The notes beneath the pieces are model-generated. The model was not told the origin of the DNA, searched no databases, and saw nothing but the letters and a program-made list of their open reading frames with translations. A DNA stretch of 30,297 nucleotides from Bacillota bacterium. GTDB taxonomy: Bacteria > Bacillota_I > Bacilli_A > Izemoplasmatales > UBA1188. Shown here piece after piece: positions 14,892 to 23,128 of the stretch. The translations under genes and the position numbers were made by a program. Positions within the stretch are counted from its first letter, which is position 1; every line of letters begins with the position of its first letter. The stretch is from the NCBI GenBank assembly GCA_023410715.1, contig JAEYPN010000021.1, positions 1 through 30,297 on the forward strand, given 5' to 3'.

Positions 14892-14924
14892 TAAAAAAAA
14901 CTTTAATACGTCAAGTACTAAAGT
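14892..14924 (-). terminator. Terminator after tRNA-Thr
   Basis: On the minus strand ACTTTAGTAC (14924-14915) and GTATTAAAGT (14909-14900) pair over 10 positions with one G-U and a 5-base loop, followed by seven or eight T. It starts 13 bases after the CCA end of the tRNA. Confidence 0.85.
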
Positions 14925-14936
14925 GAGTTTTATATA

Positions 14937-15012
14937 TGGTGCTGAGGACAAGAATCGAACTTGCGACTTGCTCATTACGAGTGAGCTACTCTACCATCTG
15001 AGTTACCACAGC
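14937..15012 (-). tRNA. tRNA-Thr (anticodon CGU)
   Basis: A complete 76-nt cloverleaf with encoded CCA. Acceptor GCTGTGG pairs with CCTCAGC except for one internal U-U mismatch at position 5. The D stem is ACTC/GAGT, the anticodon stem GCTCA/TGAGC with loop CTCGTAA (anticodon CGT), the variable loop AAGTC, and the T stem GCAAG/CTTGT with loop TTCGATT; the discriminator is A. Anticodon CGU reads ACG threonine codons. It follows the DUF1295 gene closely (13 bases), so it may be co-transcribed with it. The 3' end faces the accessory half of the window, the orientation expected if a tRNA-targeting island entered here. Confidence 0.93.
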
Positions 15013-15025
15013 ATATAGAAGATGA

Positions 15026-15883
15026 TTAATCTTCTTTTTTTTGAGGTAAAAGTAATAATACACTTACCTTCTTTTGATATTCTTTATATCCTTTTCTTCT
15101 ATCTACTAGCCTTTTTTCCATTAATGGAATTGATACATAATAGAATAAAAAGAAAACCATAATGACTCCAGCATTAAAATACCATAAACTAAAATCTGTA
15201 AATAGTAATACTAAATAAGCACCAAGCCAAAACATTATTTCTCCCAAATAGTTAGGATGTCTTGAATATTTATATAATGAAACATTACACACATTCATCT
15301 CTTTTTGATCTTGTTTTAAGAAATCATGCATAATTTTATCACTAAATAACTCTAAAATTGTTCCAAAAAGCATTATAATTAAACCAATAATCATTAGTGG
15401 TCTAAAGGTTAAATCTGATATAACAATTAAAAATAATGGCATCATCGCAAAGAATGTTATAAGCGTTGGCATTAAGTTTATACCAAATAGATTTAAGAAA
15501 AACCAAGCCTTTGGGTATTTATTTTTATACATATCATAACGCCAATCCTGCGTTTTTAAATCTTTAAATGTTTTATACCAGTTATGTGTAAGTCTAAAAC
15601 TCCAAAATAGAACAAAAGAAAAAATTAAAATACTCGCTGAACCAAATGATTTTAAGTCAATCATTAAAACCAGTAACATTATTACTGGTGTTACACTCCA
15701 GTAAGGATCATATACGCTTGAATTTTTTAAAAGTACACCAAATATCCAAATGATTATCGTTGCTGAAAATGTAAATACAATAAGTCCCGTCATAGGATTA
15801 TCTACAAGGCTATATAAAAACCCTGATATTCCATATGCAATAAGATACATGATGCTTATAAATATTACATCTCTTTTTTTCAT
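15026..15883 (-). CDS. DUF1295 membrane protein (steroid reductase-like fold)
   Basis: A 285-residue integral membrane protein with about seven to eight helices. The C-terminal block Y-K-Y-S-R-H-P-N-Y-L-G-E-I-M-F-W-L-G-A-Y is the signature shared by DUF1295, steroid 5-alpha-reductase-like and isoprenylcysteine methyltransferase-like proteins. The middle segment F-R-L-T-H-N-W and Q-D-W-R-Y is also typical of DUF1295. The biochemical role of bacterial members is unknown; a lipid-modifying reductase is a guess from the fold. The ATG has AGGTGA 6 bases upstream. It is separated from gdhA by 145 bases, so it probably has its own promoter. Confidence 0.85.
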   Translation of the reverse strand: MKKRDVIFISIMYLIAYGISGFLYSLVDNPMTGLIVFTFSATIIIWIFGVLLKNSSVYDPYWSVTPVIMLLVLMIDLKSFGSASILIFSFVLFWSFRLTHNWYKTFKDLKTQDWRYDMYKNKYPKAWFFLNLFGINLMPTLITFFAMMPLFLIVISDLTFRPLMIIGLIIMLFGTILELFSDKIMHDFLKQDQKEMNVCNVSLYKYSRHPNYLGEIMFWLGAYLVLLFTDFSLWYFNAGVIMVFFLFYYVSIPLMEKRLVDRRKGYKEYQKKVSVLLLLPQKKED

Positions 15884-16028
15884 TGTTTCACCTACTGTGT
15901 TAGAAGTTTTTATTAGTTTTAGTTTATCAATTATTTCTAATTCTAAAGTTTTTATCCTTGCTGATCAAATATTATTATATTACTTTTTTCACATTATGAC
16001 ATATAAAATTTATTATCTAGATAAGTTT

Positions 16029-17369
16029 TTATAATATTCCTTGGCTAATTACAGCATTAGACACTTTTTTAAACGCATAAATATTTGCACCTAATAGGAG
16101 ATTATATGGGTCATTAAATTCATTGGCTGTATTATAAACATTAATAAATATATTTTTCATAATATCTTTTAATTTAGCATCAACTTTTTCAAAACTCCAT
16201 GATGTTCTTTCGGAATTTTGACTCATTTCTAAGCCGCTTGTCGCAACTCCACCCGCATTAGCTGCTTTTCCAGGTGCGAATAAAATTTTGTTTTGAATTA
16301 GATATTCAATTGCATCCAAATCAGTTGGCATATTGGCTCCTTCACCAACTAAAATACACCCATTTTTAACTAGTGCTTTAGCGTGATCTAAGTCAAGTTC
16401 ATTTTGGGTTGCACATGGTAAAGCAATGTCACATTTCTTAAACCAAATATCACTTGATTTTTCACTATATTCAGCTTTTTTATCATATGCTACATATTCA
16501 CAGATTCTCGCTTTATTTTCTTCTTTTAATTTTTTAATGATTAAAATATCTAAACCATTTTCATTATAAACAAAACCACTTGAATCACTCATCGCAACGA
16601 CGGTTGCGCCTAGTTCAATTGCTTTTAAAGCTGCATAAATTGCCACATTTCCTGAACCAGAAATAATAACTTTTTTGTTAAAGAAAGAATCATTATTATA
16701 CGCTTTTAACATTTCTTCAGTAAAATAACATAAACCATACCCAGTAGCTTCAGTTCTAACAAGTGATCCACCATAGCTTAAACCTTTACCAGTTAATGAG
16801 CCATTATACATATTTTGAATCTTTTTATACATGCCAAAAAGGAACCCAATTTCTTTTGATCCTACGCCAATATCACCGGCTGGTACATCAGTATCAGGGC
16901 CAATATGGCGGTATAGTTCTAGCATAAAACTTTGACAGAAACGCATAATTTCCGCGTCACTTTTACCTTTAGGATCAAAATCAGATCCACCTTTTCCTCC
17001 ACCAAGTGGAAGTCCGGTTAAAGCATTCTTAAAAATCTGTTCTAAGCCTAAAAATTTCATAATCGATAAATTTACCGATGGATGAAACCTTAATCCCCCT
17101 TTTACAGGACCTATAGCCGAAGAATACTGAACTCTATAACCTCTATTAATTTTTATAACACCTTGATCATCGACCCAAGATACTCTAAAAATAATAATTC
17201 TTTCAGGCTCTAAGATCCGTTCAATGACTTTTTCTTTAATTATTTTTTCATCAACTACTTTTTCAAGAGACGTAAGTAGTTCTAAAGCGGCATTTAAAAA
17301 TTCCTTTTCATTAATGTTTTTTAATTTCAAATCCTCATATACATTAATTAAATACGCATTAGTTAACAT
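16029..17369 (-). CDS. gdhA: Glutamate dehydrogenase (NADP type)
   Basis: A 446-residue protein, the full length of hexameric bacterial GDH. It converts 2-oxoglutarate and ammonium to glutamate in the cytoplasm, usually with NADPH. It shows G-P-V-K-G-G-L-R-F-H-P (88-98), the active-site signature L-P-L-G-G-G-K-G-G-S-D-F-D-P-K-G-K-S-D (120-138) with catalytic-region Lys126, P-A-G-D-I-G-V-G and T-G-Y-G-L-C-Y-F, then a Rossmann G-S-G-N-V-A at the coenzyme site. The K-G-K-S-D form is usual for NADP-type enzymes. GAGGTGAA precedes the ATG. It lies 23 bases after the deacetylase-family gene and is probably the last gene of that cluster. Confidence 0.97.
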   Translation of the reverse strand: MLTNAYLINVYEDLKLKNINEKEFLNAALELLTSLEKVVDEKIIKEKVIERILEPERIIIFRVSWVDDQGVIKINRGYRVQYSSAIGPVKGGLRFHPSVNLSIMKFLGLEQIFKNALTGLPLGGGKGGSDFDPKGKSDAEIMRFCQSFMLELYRHIGPDTDVPAGDIGVGSKEIGFLFGMYKKIQNMYNGSLTGKGLSYGGSLVRTEATGYGLCYFTEEMLKAYNNDSFFNKKVIISGSGNVAIYAALKAIELGATVVAMSDSSGFVYNENGLDILIIKKLKEENKARICEYVAYDKKAEYSEKSSDIWFKKCDIALPCATQNELDLDHAKALVKNGCILVGEGANMPTDLDAIEYLIQNKILFAPGKAANAGGVATSGLEMSQNSERTSWSFEKVDAKLKDIMKNIFINVYNTANEFNDPYNLLLGANIYAFKKVSNAVISQGIL

Positions 17370-17392
17370 TTGTTCACCTCATAATCTCTTGT

Positions 17393-18028
17393 TTAAAGCA
17401 AAGCTTCTTTATTTGTTAGATATTTAATATCTTTTTTATTACTTATAAGCTTGAATAGTTTTTCGATTCTTTCCCAGCCATCATCTTCATCAAGTTCATA
17501 TGAGTGACCCCAAATATAAAATAAATAGTCGTTATCATCATCAAGGTTTAAAAAATCTTCTACTAATTTAAATAGCCCATCATAACGATAATGACATGTT
17601 GGTTTAAGTAAATATAGATCACTTGGATATAAAAAATTAAAAGAAGAAATAACAGTCCTTGCATATTTAAGATTAGCTTCTTTTAAAGCAGTAATAGTAT
17701 CATCATTAAATTCACCATATGGATAAGCAAAGCCAACAATTTTCTCATTAAAATCTCTCTCGAGGTTTAAGACGTCATTTTTAATTTCTTTTCTTATTTC
17801 ATCTAAGTTTAAATTTTTTAAATGTGCGTGTGTTTCCCCATGAGATGCCACTTCATGACCATTATAGATTCTTTTTAAAGTATCTAAGTCAAGACGTGGA
17901 CGGTTAAGTCCACCATATAACCCACTATTAACGTTAAAAGTGCATTTTAAATTGTACTTGTTTAAAAGTTCTACTAATCTTTCATCTTGTAATACTGCAT
18001 CATCAAAACTAAATGTTACTACTTTCAT
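17393..18028 (-). CDS. Polysaccharide deacetylase-family (NodB) protein
   Basis: A 211-residue NodB-homology (carbohydrate esterase 4) domain. Metal and base residues are seen at the start, T-F-S-F-D9-D10, and in the H63-G-E-T-H67 motif (ASHGETHAHL), with G-F-A-Y-P-Y-G-E-F near 120 as the arginine/proline motif region. The lack of a signal peptide points to a cytoplasmic enzyme, perhaps on a soluble N-acetyl sugar, or to non-classical export. D-W-G/H-S late motif: Y-I-W-G-H-S-Y-E. GAGGTT precedes the ATG. It sits between the CmpB-type membrane protein gene (10 bases) and gdhA (23 bases). Confidence 0.9.
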   Translation of the reverse strand: MKVVTFSFDDAVLQDERLVELLNKYNLKCTFNVNSGLYGGLNRPRLDLDTLKRIYNGHEVASHGETHAHLKNLNLDEIRKEIKNDVLNLERDFNEKIVGFAYPYGEFNDDTITALKEANLKYARTVISSFNFLYPSDLYLLKPTCHYRYDGLFKLVEDFLNLDDDNDYLFYIWGHSYELDEDDGWERIEKLFKLISNKKDIKYLTNKEALL

Positions 18029-18038
18029 AATTAACCTC

Positions 18039-18743
18039 TTATTTATTTTTATTATCTTTTTTTAAGCGAGGAAAGGCTTTGACAATCCGGCTATTTTCAA
18101 TCTTTTTAGATACCCCATCAAATGCTAAAGTTAAGCTTGTAAGTTTCTCACCAATTAACTCTGATGATTTCTTTAATTCATCAGAAATAACTTTAAGCTC
18201 TTGAAACTTTTTATTATTATATTTAATTTGAATGATTGTGATCACAAAATCGGCAATCATTATAACCGCAAAAAACGAAAGTAAAAAATAACCAAGATTT
18301 GTATTAATGTTATTAGTTATTTTATAAATTGTTGGATGAACTACTTTAATTATTCCAACACAAGCAAGCCCCCATAAAATTGCGTATCTTAAACATACAT
18401 AACCCATTAAGTTAAATGGTTCATTTGAATAATCCCACCATTTGCGTTTATAAATTCTTTCTAAGGCAAAGCCCGCAAGAAATTCAATAAAGGTTGTTAG
18501 TAACATTGAATAAAAAAATAAAAGAAATAAATCATTAAAAAATTTAGATAATGTAAGCAATACTACAACCATTCCAAACCCGTAAATTGGACAAACCGGT
18601 CCATTTAAAAAACCCCTATTCACAAATTTACCAGTTTTTAGGGTGCTATGAATTACTTCAGTACAAAAACCTAAGAATGAATATATAACATAATAAAATA
18701 ATAACTCATACAAGTTAAAATTTCCGACAATAATTTCTTTCAT
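18039..18743 (-). CDS. Putative ABC-transporter type IV (CmpB-like) membrane protein
   Basis: A 234-residue membrane protein of the PF06541 type. The family's conserved pieces are present: Y-S-F-L-G-F-C-T-E (near 21-29), N-R-G-F-L-N-G-P-V-C-P-I-Y-G-F-G (42-57), E-F-L-A-G-F-A-L-E-R-I and K-W-W-D-Y-S, then N-L-M-G-Y-V-C-L-R. Five to six helices are followed by a basic coiled-coil-like tail from about 175. The family name reflects an old prediction; no transport activity is established. GGGAG lies upstream. It is 7 bases after the SGNH hydrolase gene. Confidence 0.85.
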   Translation of the reverse strand: MKEIIVGNFNLYELLFYYVIYSFLGFCTEVIHSTLKTGKFVNRGFLNGPVCPIYGFGMVVVLLTLSKFFNDLFLLFFYSMLLTTFIEFLAGFALERIYKRKWWDYSNEPFNLMGYVCLRYAILWGLACVGIIKVVHPTIYKITNNINTNLGYFLLSFFAVIMIADFVITIIQIKYNNKKFQELKVISDELKKSSELIGEKLTSLTLAFDGVSKKIENSRIVKAFPRLKKDNKNK

Positions 18744-18750
18744 AAATTTT

Positions 18751-19440
18751 TTACTCCCTTATGAAGTCTTTAAGTTTTTTTGTTATTTCAACATAAGCTA
18801 AAGTAGTTAAGTGTAAACCTTCTAAGGTATATTCCTTCTTTAAATTATTATTTTCATCTAAAAGTTCAGGGTAAAGATCAATAAACTCATAGTTTCTTTC
18901 TTTGGCCTTCTCTTTTAAAATCTCATTAATCTTAACGATGTATTTATTTCTTGCTTTACCACAAAAAAACCAACTAAGTTTCATCTTTTTAAAATTAATA
19001 GGATATAAAGATATAATATAGATTTTAGAACATTCAAACATACTAGCAATCTTTATTATTCTGTTTGTAAGTTCATGCGGTTTAACTCTTTTTCCCTTTT
19101 TAATTAAGTCATTAATACCAATTTGTAAAAATAACTTTTCTGGTTTCAAAGATGTTACCTCATCAATTCTTTTTAAAACATCAAAAGTGGTATCCCCCGC
19201 AACACCTCTATTAACAATTCCATAATCGCCATCTAAAAATTCTGGAATGTTATAAAAATCGGTTAATGAGTCACCTAAAAAAACAATTTTTTTATTCTCT
19301 TTTACTTGATCCATTAAAAGAAAATCATTAACGCGGTTGGCGCTAAAATGGCGATAATATTTTATTAAAAATATATATAATAAAAAGCTAAAGACAAAAA
19401 CACTAACAAGCGAAACCATTACAATCTCTAAAGCAGACAT
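18751..19440 (-). CDS. Membrane-anchored SGNH/GDSL hydrolase
   Basis: A 229-residue protein with an N-terminal membrane helix (about 5-28) and an SGNH esterase domain. Block I is F-L-G-D-S58-L-T-D, block II the G82 of N-R-G-V-A-G-D-T, block III G-I-N110-D, and block V contains H210 in L-E-G-L-H-L. The usual D-x-x-H of block V reads E207-x-x-H210, a conservative change. The family removes acyl or acetyl groups from lipids and sugars. The anchor places the enzyme at the membrane, orientation unclear. GAGAGG precedes the ATG. It is the first gene of the cluster that runs through the CmpB-type, deacetylase and gdhA genes. Confidence 0.9.
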   Translation of the reverse strand: MSALEIVMVSLVSVFVFSFLLYIFLIKYYRHFSANRVNDFLLMDQVKENKKIVFLGDSLTDFYNIPEFLDGDYGIVNRGVAGDTTFDVLKRIDEVTSLKPEKLFLQIGINDLIKKGKRVKPHELTNRIIKIASMFECSKIYIISLYPINFKKMKLSWFFCGKARNKYIVKINEILKEKAKERNYEFIDLYPELLDENNNLKKEYTLEGLHLTTLAYVEITKKLKDFIRE

Positions 19441-19494
19441 GTCTATTCCTCTCTTCTTTTTAAAATAGGTGTTATCTTTAGTACATTTGTTATC

Positions 19495-19767
19495 TTATTT
19501 ATTTTCTTCTTCGCTTTTCCAGTACGCACTTCCATCATTTTTTCTTTTTAAAAAGCGGAAATCAATAAGATCACGTCTAACAGTAAAATAATCAGAAAAT
19601 GTAATCCATGAAGATATAATTAGATTAACCTCTGATTCACTATAAATGCAGTTTTTTTCAAATTTGCTTGCAATATATTCATAAACTTGCATCCGGTTAT
19701 CACGTTTTTTTGGTAATACTTTGATACGTCCTTCCTCATCACTAAATCTTTTTAAAATCTCATCCAC
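19495..19767 (-). CDS. DUF2087-domain protein
   Basis: A 90-residue protein consisting of the DUF2087 domain: F-S-D-E-E-G-R-I-K-V-L-P-K-K-R, then Y-I-A-S-K-F-E, Y-S-E-S-E-V-N-x-I-I, D-Y-F-T-V-R-R-D-L-I-D and the closing D-G-S-A-Y-W. I start at GTG 19767 because GAGGTGAT lies 3 bases upstream. A TTG at 19797 is in frame but would overlap the preceding gene and lacks a site. The domain is often found with ArsR-type regulators and may bind nucleic acid, but its role is unknown. It follows the RNA methyltransferase gene by 4 bases, in one operon. Confidence 0.85.
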   Translation of the reverse strand: MDEILKRFSDEEGRIKVLPKKRDNRMQVYEYIASKFEKNCIYSESEVNLIISSWITFSDYFTVRRDLIDFRFLKRKNDGSAYWKSEEENK

Positions 19768-19771
19768 TTTA

Positions 19772-20467
19772 TCACCTCGTAAATTCGTATAAGGCAATGC
19801 TTACTGCCGTTTGCAAATTTAAACTATCAATTGTTTTCTCGTGTCTAATGCATAAAGGTGTCCCAATATTTAAATAATCATCAGGTAGGCCTGTTGCTTC
19901 ATTACCAAAAACAAGTGTGTATTTTAAACTTTTATTTTCGAGTGTTTGTAAATAAGTTTTCGCTTTTAACATAAATGGATATAAAGTTCTATCATGATAA
20001 TTATATTCATTTAAGTTATTAAAATATTTGATATGGGCACTAAATATTGAACCCATTGATGATCTAATCACTTTGGGATCAAACATATCAACACCAGGTG
20101 TAATAATCGCTATGTTATTAACGCCAAAACCAACTGATGAACGAATTATTGTCCCTAAGTTCCCAGCATTTGATGGATTAACTAGTAATAAATGATTGGT
20201 ATTTTCTAATTCATCTGCGTATTTATTAAATAAGCCAATCACAAAACAATTTTCTTTATCTGATAAAATATTAAAGGCTTTATCATTATATTCTAAATAT
20301 TCCTCTTTTATAATTTTCTTTAAATCATTAACAATTTCTTCTTTTACATCATGATGTAATAAAATCTTAATGACCTTATCTTTCCTGTGTTTTATTAGTT
20401 CAAAAACAAGCGTTGCTCCTAAAGCGTATGAATAATCGAATTCTTTTTTATATTTTAGTATTTTCAT
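19772..20467 (-). CDS. SpoU/TrmH-family RNA 2'-O-methyltransferase
   Basis: A 231-residue SPOUT enzyme that methylates ribose 2'-OH groups of rRNA or tRNA using S-adenosylmethionine. The three family motifs are present: N97-x-x-N-A-G-N-L-G-T-I-I-R109 (motif 1), V-F-G-N-E-A-T-G-L-P-D-D (motif 2, about 184-195) and S-L-N-L-Q-T-A-V-S-I-A-L-Y-E (motif 3, about 215-228), which form the trefoil-knot SAM site. A substrate-binding N-terminal part of about 85 residues precedes it. GGATGTGAT is upstream of the ATG. The target nucleotide cannot be told from the sequence. Confidence 0.92.
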   Translation of the reverse strand: MKILKYKKEFDYSYALGATLVFELIKHRKDKVIKILLHHDVKEEIVNDLKKIIKEEYLEYNDKAFNILSDKENCFVIGLFNKYADELENTNHLLLVNPSNAGNLGTIIRSSVGFGVNNIAIITPGVDMFDPKVIRSSMGSIFSAHIKYFNNLNEYNYHDRTLYPFMLKAKTYLQTLENKSLKYTLVFGNEATGLPDDYLNIGTPLCIRHEKTIDSLNLQTAVSIALYEFTR

Positions 20468-20562
20468 CTTATCACATCCAAATAAAGTATATTCATATAA
20501 TAAGATTATAACATATGATTACCCTATTTTTTTAACTTTACCTTAAATAATTATAAAAAAAT

Positions 20563-20578
20563 AATCATTTTTTTGATT
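20563..20578 (-). terminator. Weak terminator after MATE transporter gene
   Basis: On the minus strand AATCA (20578-20574) and TGATT (20567-20563) form a 5-bp stem, followed by a run of seven T. It overlaps the stop codon at 20578-20580. The stem is short, so efficiency is doubtful. Confidence 0.35.
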
Positions 20579-21942
20579 TAATTCAAGCTTTCTTTATGCC
20601 TTTTATTAAATCTAATGATTAACAAAATAAAGAATGGAATACTAAAGATAAAAGAGATGCCGTCAGCTAAAGCCTGGGTTATTTCTACGCCAGTCATCTT
20701 GTAATATTTAGGTAAAAGAAAGACAAGCGGTAAAAAGAAAATTCCTTGTCGATAAACAGATAAAATAACCGCTTTTATTTTTTTATTAATAGCTTGATAA
20801 GTCATATTACAAATGATGTTAAGATTGATTAAAGGAATAGAGAGCGCATAATACTTTAAAGCTTTAGTGCCAATCATAATTACTTCATTATCCGTTATAA
20901 ATAATTTAATAAAAAAAGTTGAGTTAAAATAAAGAAATAAGGCAATTATTGATAGGATAACTAATGAATAAAGATAAGTAAATATCATTGCACCTTTAAC
21001 TCTTTTATATTCTTTTGCACTATAGTTAAAACCAACTACAGGTTGATATCCTTGCCCAATTCCAATACAAATAGAAAAGACAATCATAAAGATTTTATTA
21101 ACAATTCCCATAGCGGATAATCCTGCTTCACTACCATATAAAGATGCTTGATTATTTAGTAAAATTGCGGCTAAAGCTGCAAGAAGTTGCCTTATAAACG
21201 AGGGAAAACCAATTTTTAAAATATCAAATGTTATATTCTTTTTAAAACTAAAATTTTTTATTTTTAATTTTATAATTGTTTTCTTTCTGATAAAGCATAA
21301 GAGTAAAAGAAAAAAACTTACTATTTGCGAAATTAAGGTAGCAATAGCCGCGCCTTTTATTCCTAAGTTTAAAATAAAAATTAAAATTGGATCTAAAACA
21401 ATATTTAAAAGAGCGCCAAAGACTAAACCAATCATCGCAAGTTTTGCTTTTCCTTCAGATCTTAAAATATTATTTAAGGCAAATGAAGCAGTCATGATTG
21501 GGGCACCAAATAAAGTATATCTTGCATAAATAAACGCGTATGGTAATACTTTTTCTGTTGAACCTAAAAGTTTTAGAATTGGCGTTAAAAAAAGTAAAGA
21601 TAAAAACATAAAGATAAGGCCTAATAAGGCTGATAATATAAAGGCCGTTAACCCATAGTTTTTTGCTTTTTCATCTTCTTTTTTTCCTAAACATAAAGAA
21701 ATTAAACTACCACTACCTGTCCCAAGCATAAAACCAATGGCTTGAAGTAAAGCCATGAGTGGAAATACTACTGATATAGCACCAGATACTTCCTTACCTA
21801 AACTCCTCACAAAAAAAGTATCTACAATGTTATAAACAGAAGTTATAATCATCGAGATAGTTGTTGGTAAAGATAAACATATAATTAATTTTTTTATTGG
21901 CGTTTTAATCATTTTTTGATATTCATTATCGCATATATTCAT
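20578..21942 (-). CDS. MATE-family multidrug/metabolite transporter
   Basis: A 454-residue protein with twelve predicted helices in two similar halves, the usual MATE length. It begins with P-I-K-K-L-I-I-C-L-S-L-P-T-T-I-S-M, has V-Y-N-I-V-D-T-F-F-V in helix 1-2, the G-S-G-S-L-I-S-L-x-L-G-K loop, and repeats the pattern in the second half (I-G-F-P-S-F-I-R-Q and G-I-G-Q-G-Y-Q-P-V-V-G-F-N-Y). MATE proteins export organic cations and drugs with Na+ or H+ entry. GAGTGAAG precedes the ATG. It is divergent from the ZIP gene with about 100 bases between them. Confidence 0.95.
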   Translation of the reverse strand: MNICDNEYQKMIKTPIKKLIICLSLPTTISMIITSVYNIVDTFFVRSLGKEVSGAISVVFPLMALLQAIGFMLGTGSGSLISLCLGKKEDEKAKNYGLTAFILSALLGLIFMFLSLLFLTPILKLLGSTEKVLPYAFIYARYTLFGAPIMTASFALNNILRSEGKAKLAMIGLVFGALLNIVLDPILIFILNLGIKGAAIATLISQIVSFFLLLLCFIRKKTIIKLKIKNFSFKKNITFDILKIGFPSFIRQLLAALAAILLNNQASLYGSEAGLSAMGIVNKIFMIVFSICIGIGQGYQPVVGFNYSAKEYKRVKGAMIFTYLYSLVILSIIALFLYFNSTFFIKLFITDNEVIMIGTKALKYYALSIPLINLNIICNMTYQAINKKIKAVILSVYRQGIFFLPLVFLLPKYYKMTGVEITQALADGISFIFSIPFFILLIIRFNKRHKESLN

Positions 21943-22044
21943 ATTACTTCACTCTTTTATTACTATTATTCACATTTAAAAATAACTTATATCTTTTTTT
22001 AACATTTAAATAATTTTTGAATAGTATGAATTGAGGTTGATAAT

Positions 22045-22815
22045 GTGAATTTGCTTGAGATGCATCCTGTATTACAAGGCTTAATTGCTACAACCTTTAC
22101 TTATTTAGTTACTGCTTTAGGGGCAAGCTTAGTTTTCTTTTTAAAAAAGGTTAATAAAAAGATTTTAGATATCATGATGGGATTTGCTGCAGGCGTTATG
22201 ATTGCGGCCTCATTTTGGTCTCTACTTGAACCAGCAATAAAACTTGCTGAATCACTTGATAAAATTCCTTTTGTTGCCCCATCAATTGGTTTTGCCTGTG
22301 GTGGCTTATTTATAATAATTTCTGATATCTTACTTGGAAAAAAAGTTAAAGGTAATAATAAAAGGTCATTTTTACTTACTTCCGCTGTTACTTTACATAA
22401 CATTCCTGAAGGTATGTCTGTAGGTGTTGCTTTTGGAATATTGGCATTAGGGGTTGAAGGAACATCTTTTGTTGGGGCCGTACTTCTTGCAATTGGTATT
22501 GGCATTCAAAACTTTCCTGAAGGCTCATGTGTTTCCTTAGCACTTAGAGGTAATGGAATGAAAAGGGGCAAGGCATTTTTTTATGGACAAATATCTGCTA
22601 TTGTTGAACCAATAGCTGGAGTAATTGGTGTTTTATTTGCCTTAACAGTCCAAAACTTACTGCCTTTTTTACTTTCATTTTCAGCAGGCGCCATGATTGC
22701 GGTTGTTTGCTCTGAGTTAATCCCAGAATCATTTGAAGATAATAAGACTCTTGCAAGCATTGGAGTTATCTTAGGCTTTATAATTATGATGGTACTAGAT
22801 GTAGCGTTAGGTTAA
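22045..22815 (+). CDS. ZIP-family metal transporter (GufA/ZupT-like)
   Basis: A 256-residue membrane protein with about eight helices. The two metal-site motifs are H118-N-I-P-E-G in helix 4 and Q155-N-F-P-E-G in helix 5, together with G-F-A-A-G-V-M-I-A-A in helix 2 and G-A-M-I-A-V-V near the end. This is the GufA-type ZIP subfamily that moves zinc or other divalent cations into the cytoplasm. The second motif has Q-N instead of H-N, which is seen in this subfamily. Translation starts at GTG 22045 with GAGGTTGA five bases upstream. A bidirectional terminator follows directly. Confidence 0.95.
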   Translation: MNLLEMHPVLQGLIATTFTYLVTALGASLVFFLKKVNKKILDIMMGFAAGVMIAASFWSLLEPAIKLAESLDKIPFVAPSIGFACGGLFIIISDILLGKKVKGNNKRSFLLTSAVTLHNIPEGMSVGVAFGILALGVEGTSFVGAVLLAIGIGIQNFPEGSCVSLALRGNGMKRGKAFFYGQISAIVEPIAGVIGVLFALTVQNLLPFLLSFSAGAMIAVVCSELIPESFEDNKTLASIGVILGFIIMMVLDVALG

Positions 22816-22845
22816 AAAAAACGGATTAGAAATCCGTCTTTTTTT
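22813..22845. terminator. Bidirectional terminator between convergent genes
   Basis: ACGGATT (22821-22827) and AATCCGT (22831-22837) form a 7-bp stem with a 3-base loop, with seven A before and eight T after. It ends the ZIP gene (stop at 22815) and the opposing DUF1294 gene (stop at 22845). Confidence 0.93.
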
Positions 22846-23120
22846 TACTTATTTTGAATTAAAATTAAAACAAGATAGATATAACCAACAATTGAAGCGA
22901 TATTAGTTATTACAAAATACCATTTTCTTGTTTTATGGCTATATAAGTTCATCGCAATGAATCCACCAAAGCCCCCACCAAGAATCGATAAGGCTAAAAG
23001 TGTTGCTTCTTTGATGCGCCATGTTCCTTTAGTAGCTCTTTTTTTATCAATCACATAAAACACAAAAGTAATAAGACTCATAATTATTAGATATAACATG
23101 AGAATTTCGTATAATTCCAT
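22845..23120 (-). CDS. DUF1294 membrane protein
   Basis: A 91-residue protein with the DUF1294 pattern: Y-V-I-D-K-K-R-A-T-K-G-T-W-R-I-K-E-A-T-L-L, then G-G-G-F-G-G and the H-K-T-R-K-W-Y-F block, between three hydrophobic helices. The function of the family is unknown. AGGAGGA is 3 bases upstream of the ATG. It begins 9 bases after the second ABC gene, so it is the last gene of the MarR-ABC operon. Confidence 0.92.
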   Translation of the reverse strand: MELYEILMLYLIIMSLITFVFYVIDKKRATKGTWRIKEATLLALSILGGGFGGFIAMNLYSHKTRKWYFVITNIASIVGYIYLVLILIQNK

Positions 23121-23128
23121 AATTCCTC

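Noticed and set aside
14818..15018. Plus-strand reading frame of 66 codons with N-R-T-C-D-L-L-I
   Set aside because: It is read across the antisense strand of tRNA-Thr and its terminator. Such tRNA-antisense frames are common annotation errors.
15017..15037. AGAAGA/TCTTCT hairpin with T-run near the end of the DUF1295 gene
   Set aside because: It is in the plus orientation with no plus-strand gene before it, and it is formed by the Lys/Asp codons and stop of the DUF1295 gene.
16012..16024. TTATCTAGATAA palindrome downstream of gdhA
   Set aside because: Too short and without a clear U-run to be a terminator; no regulator is linked to it.
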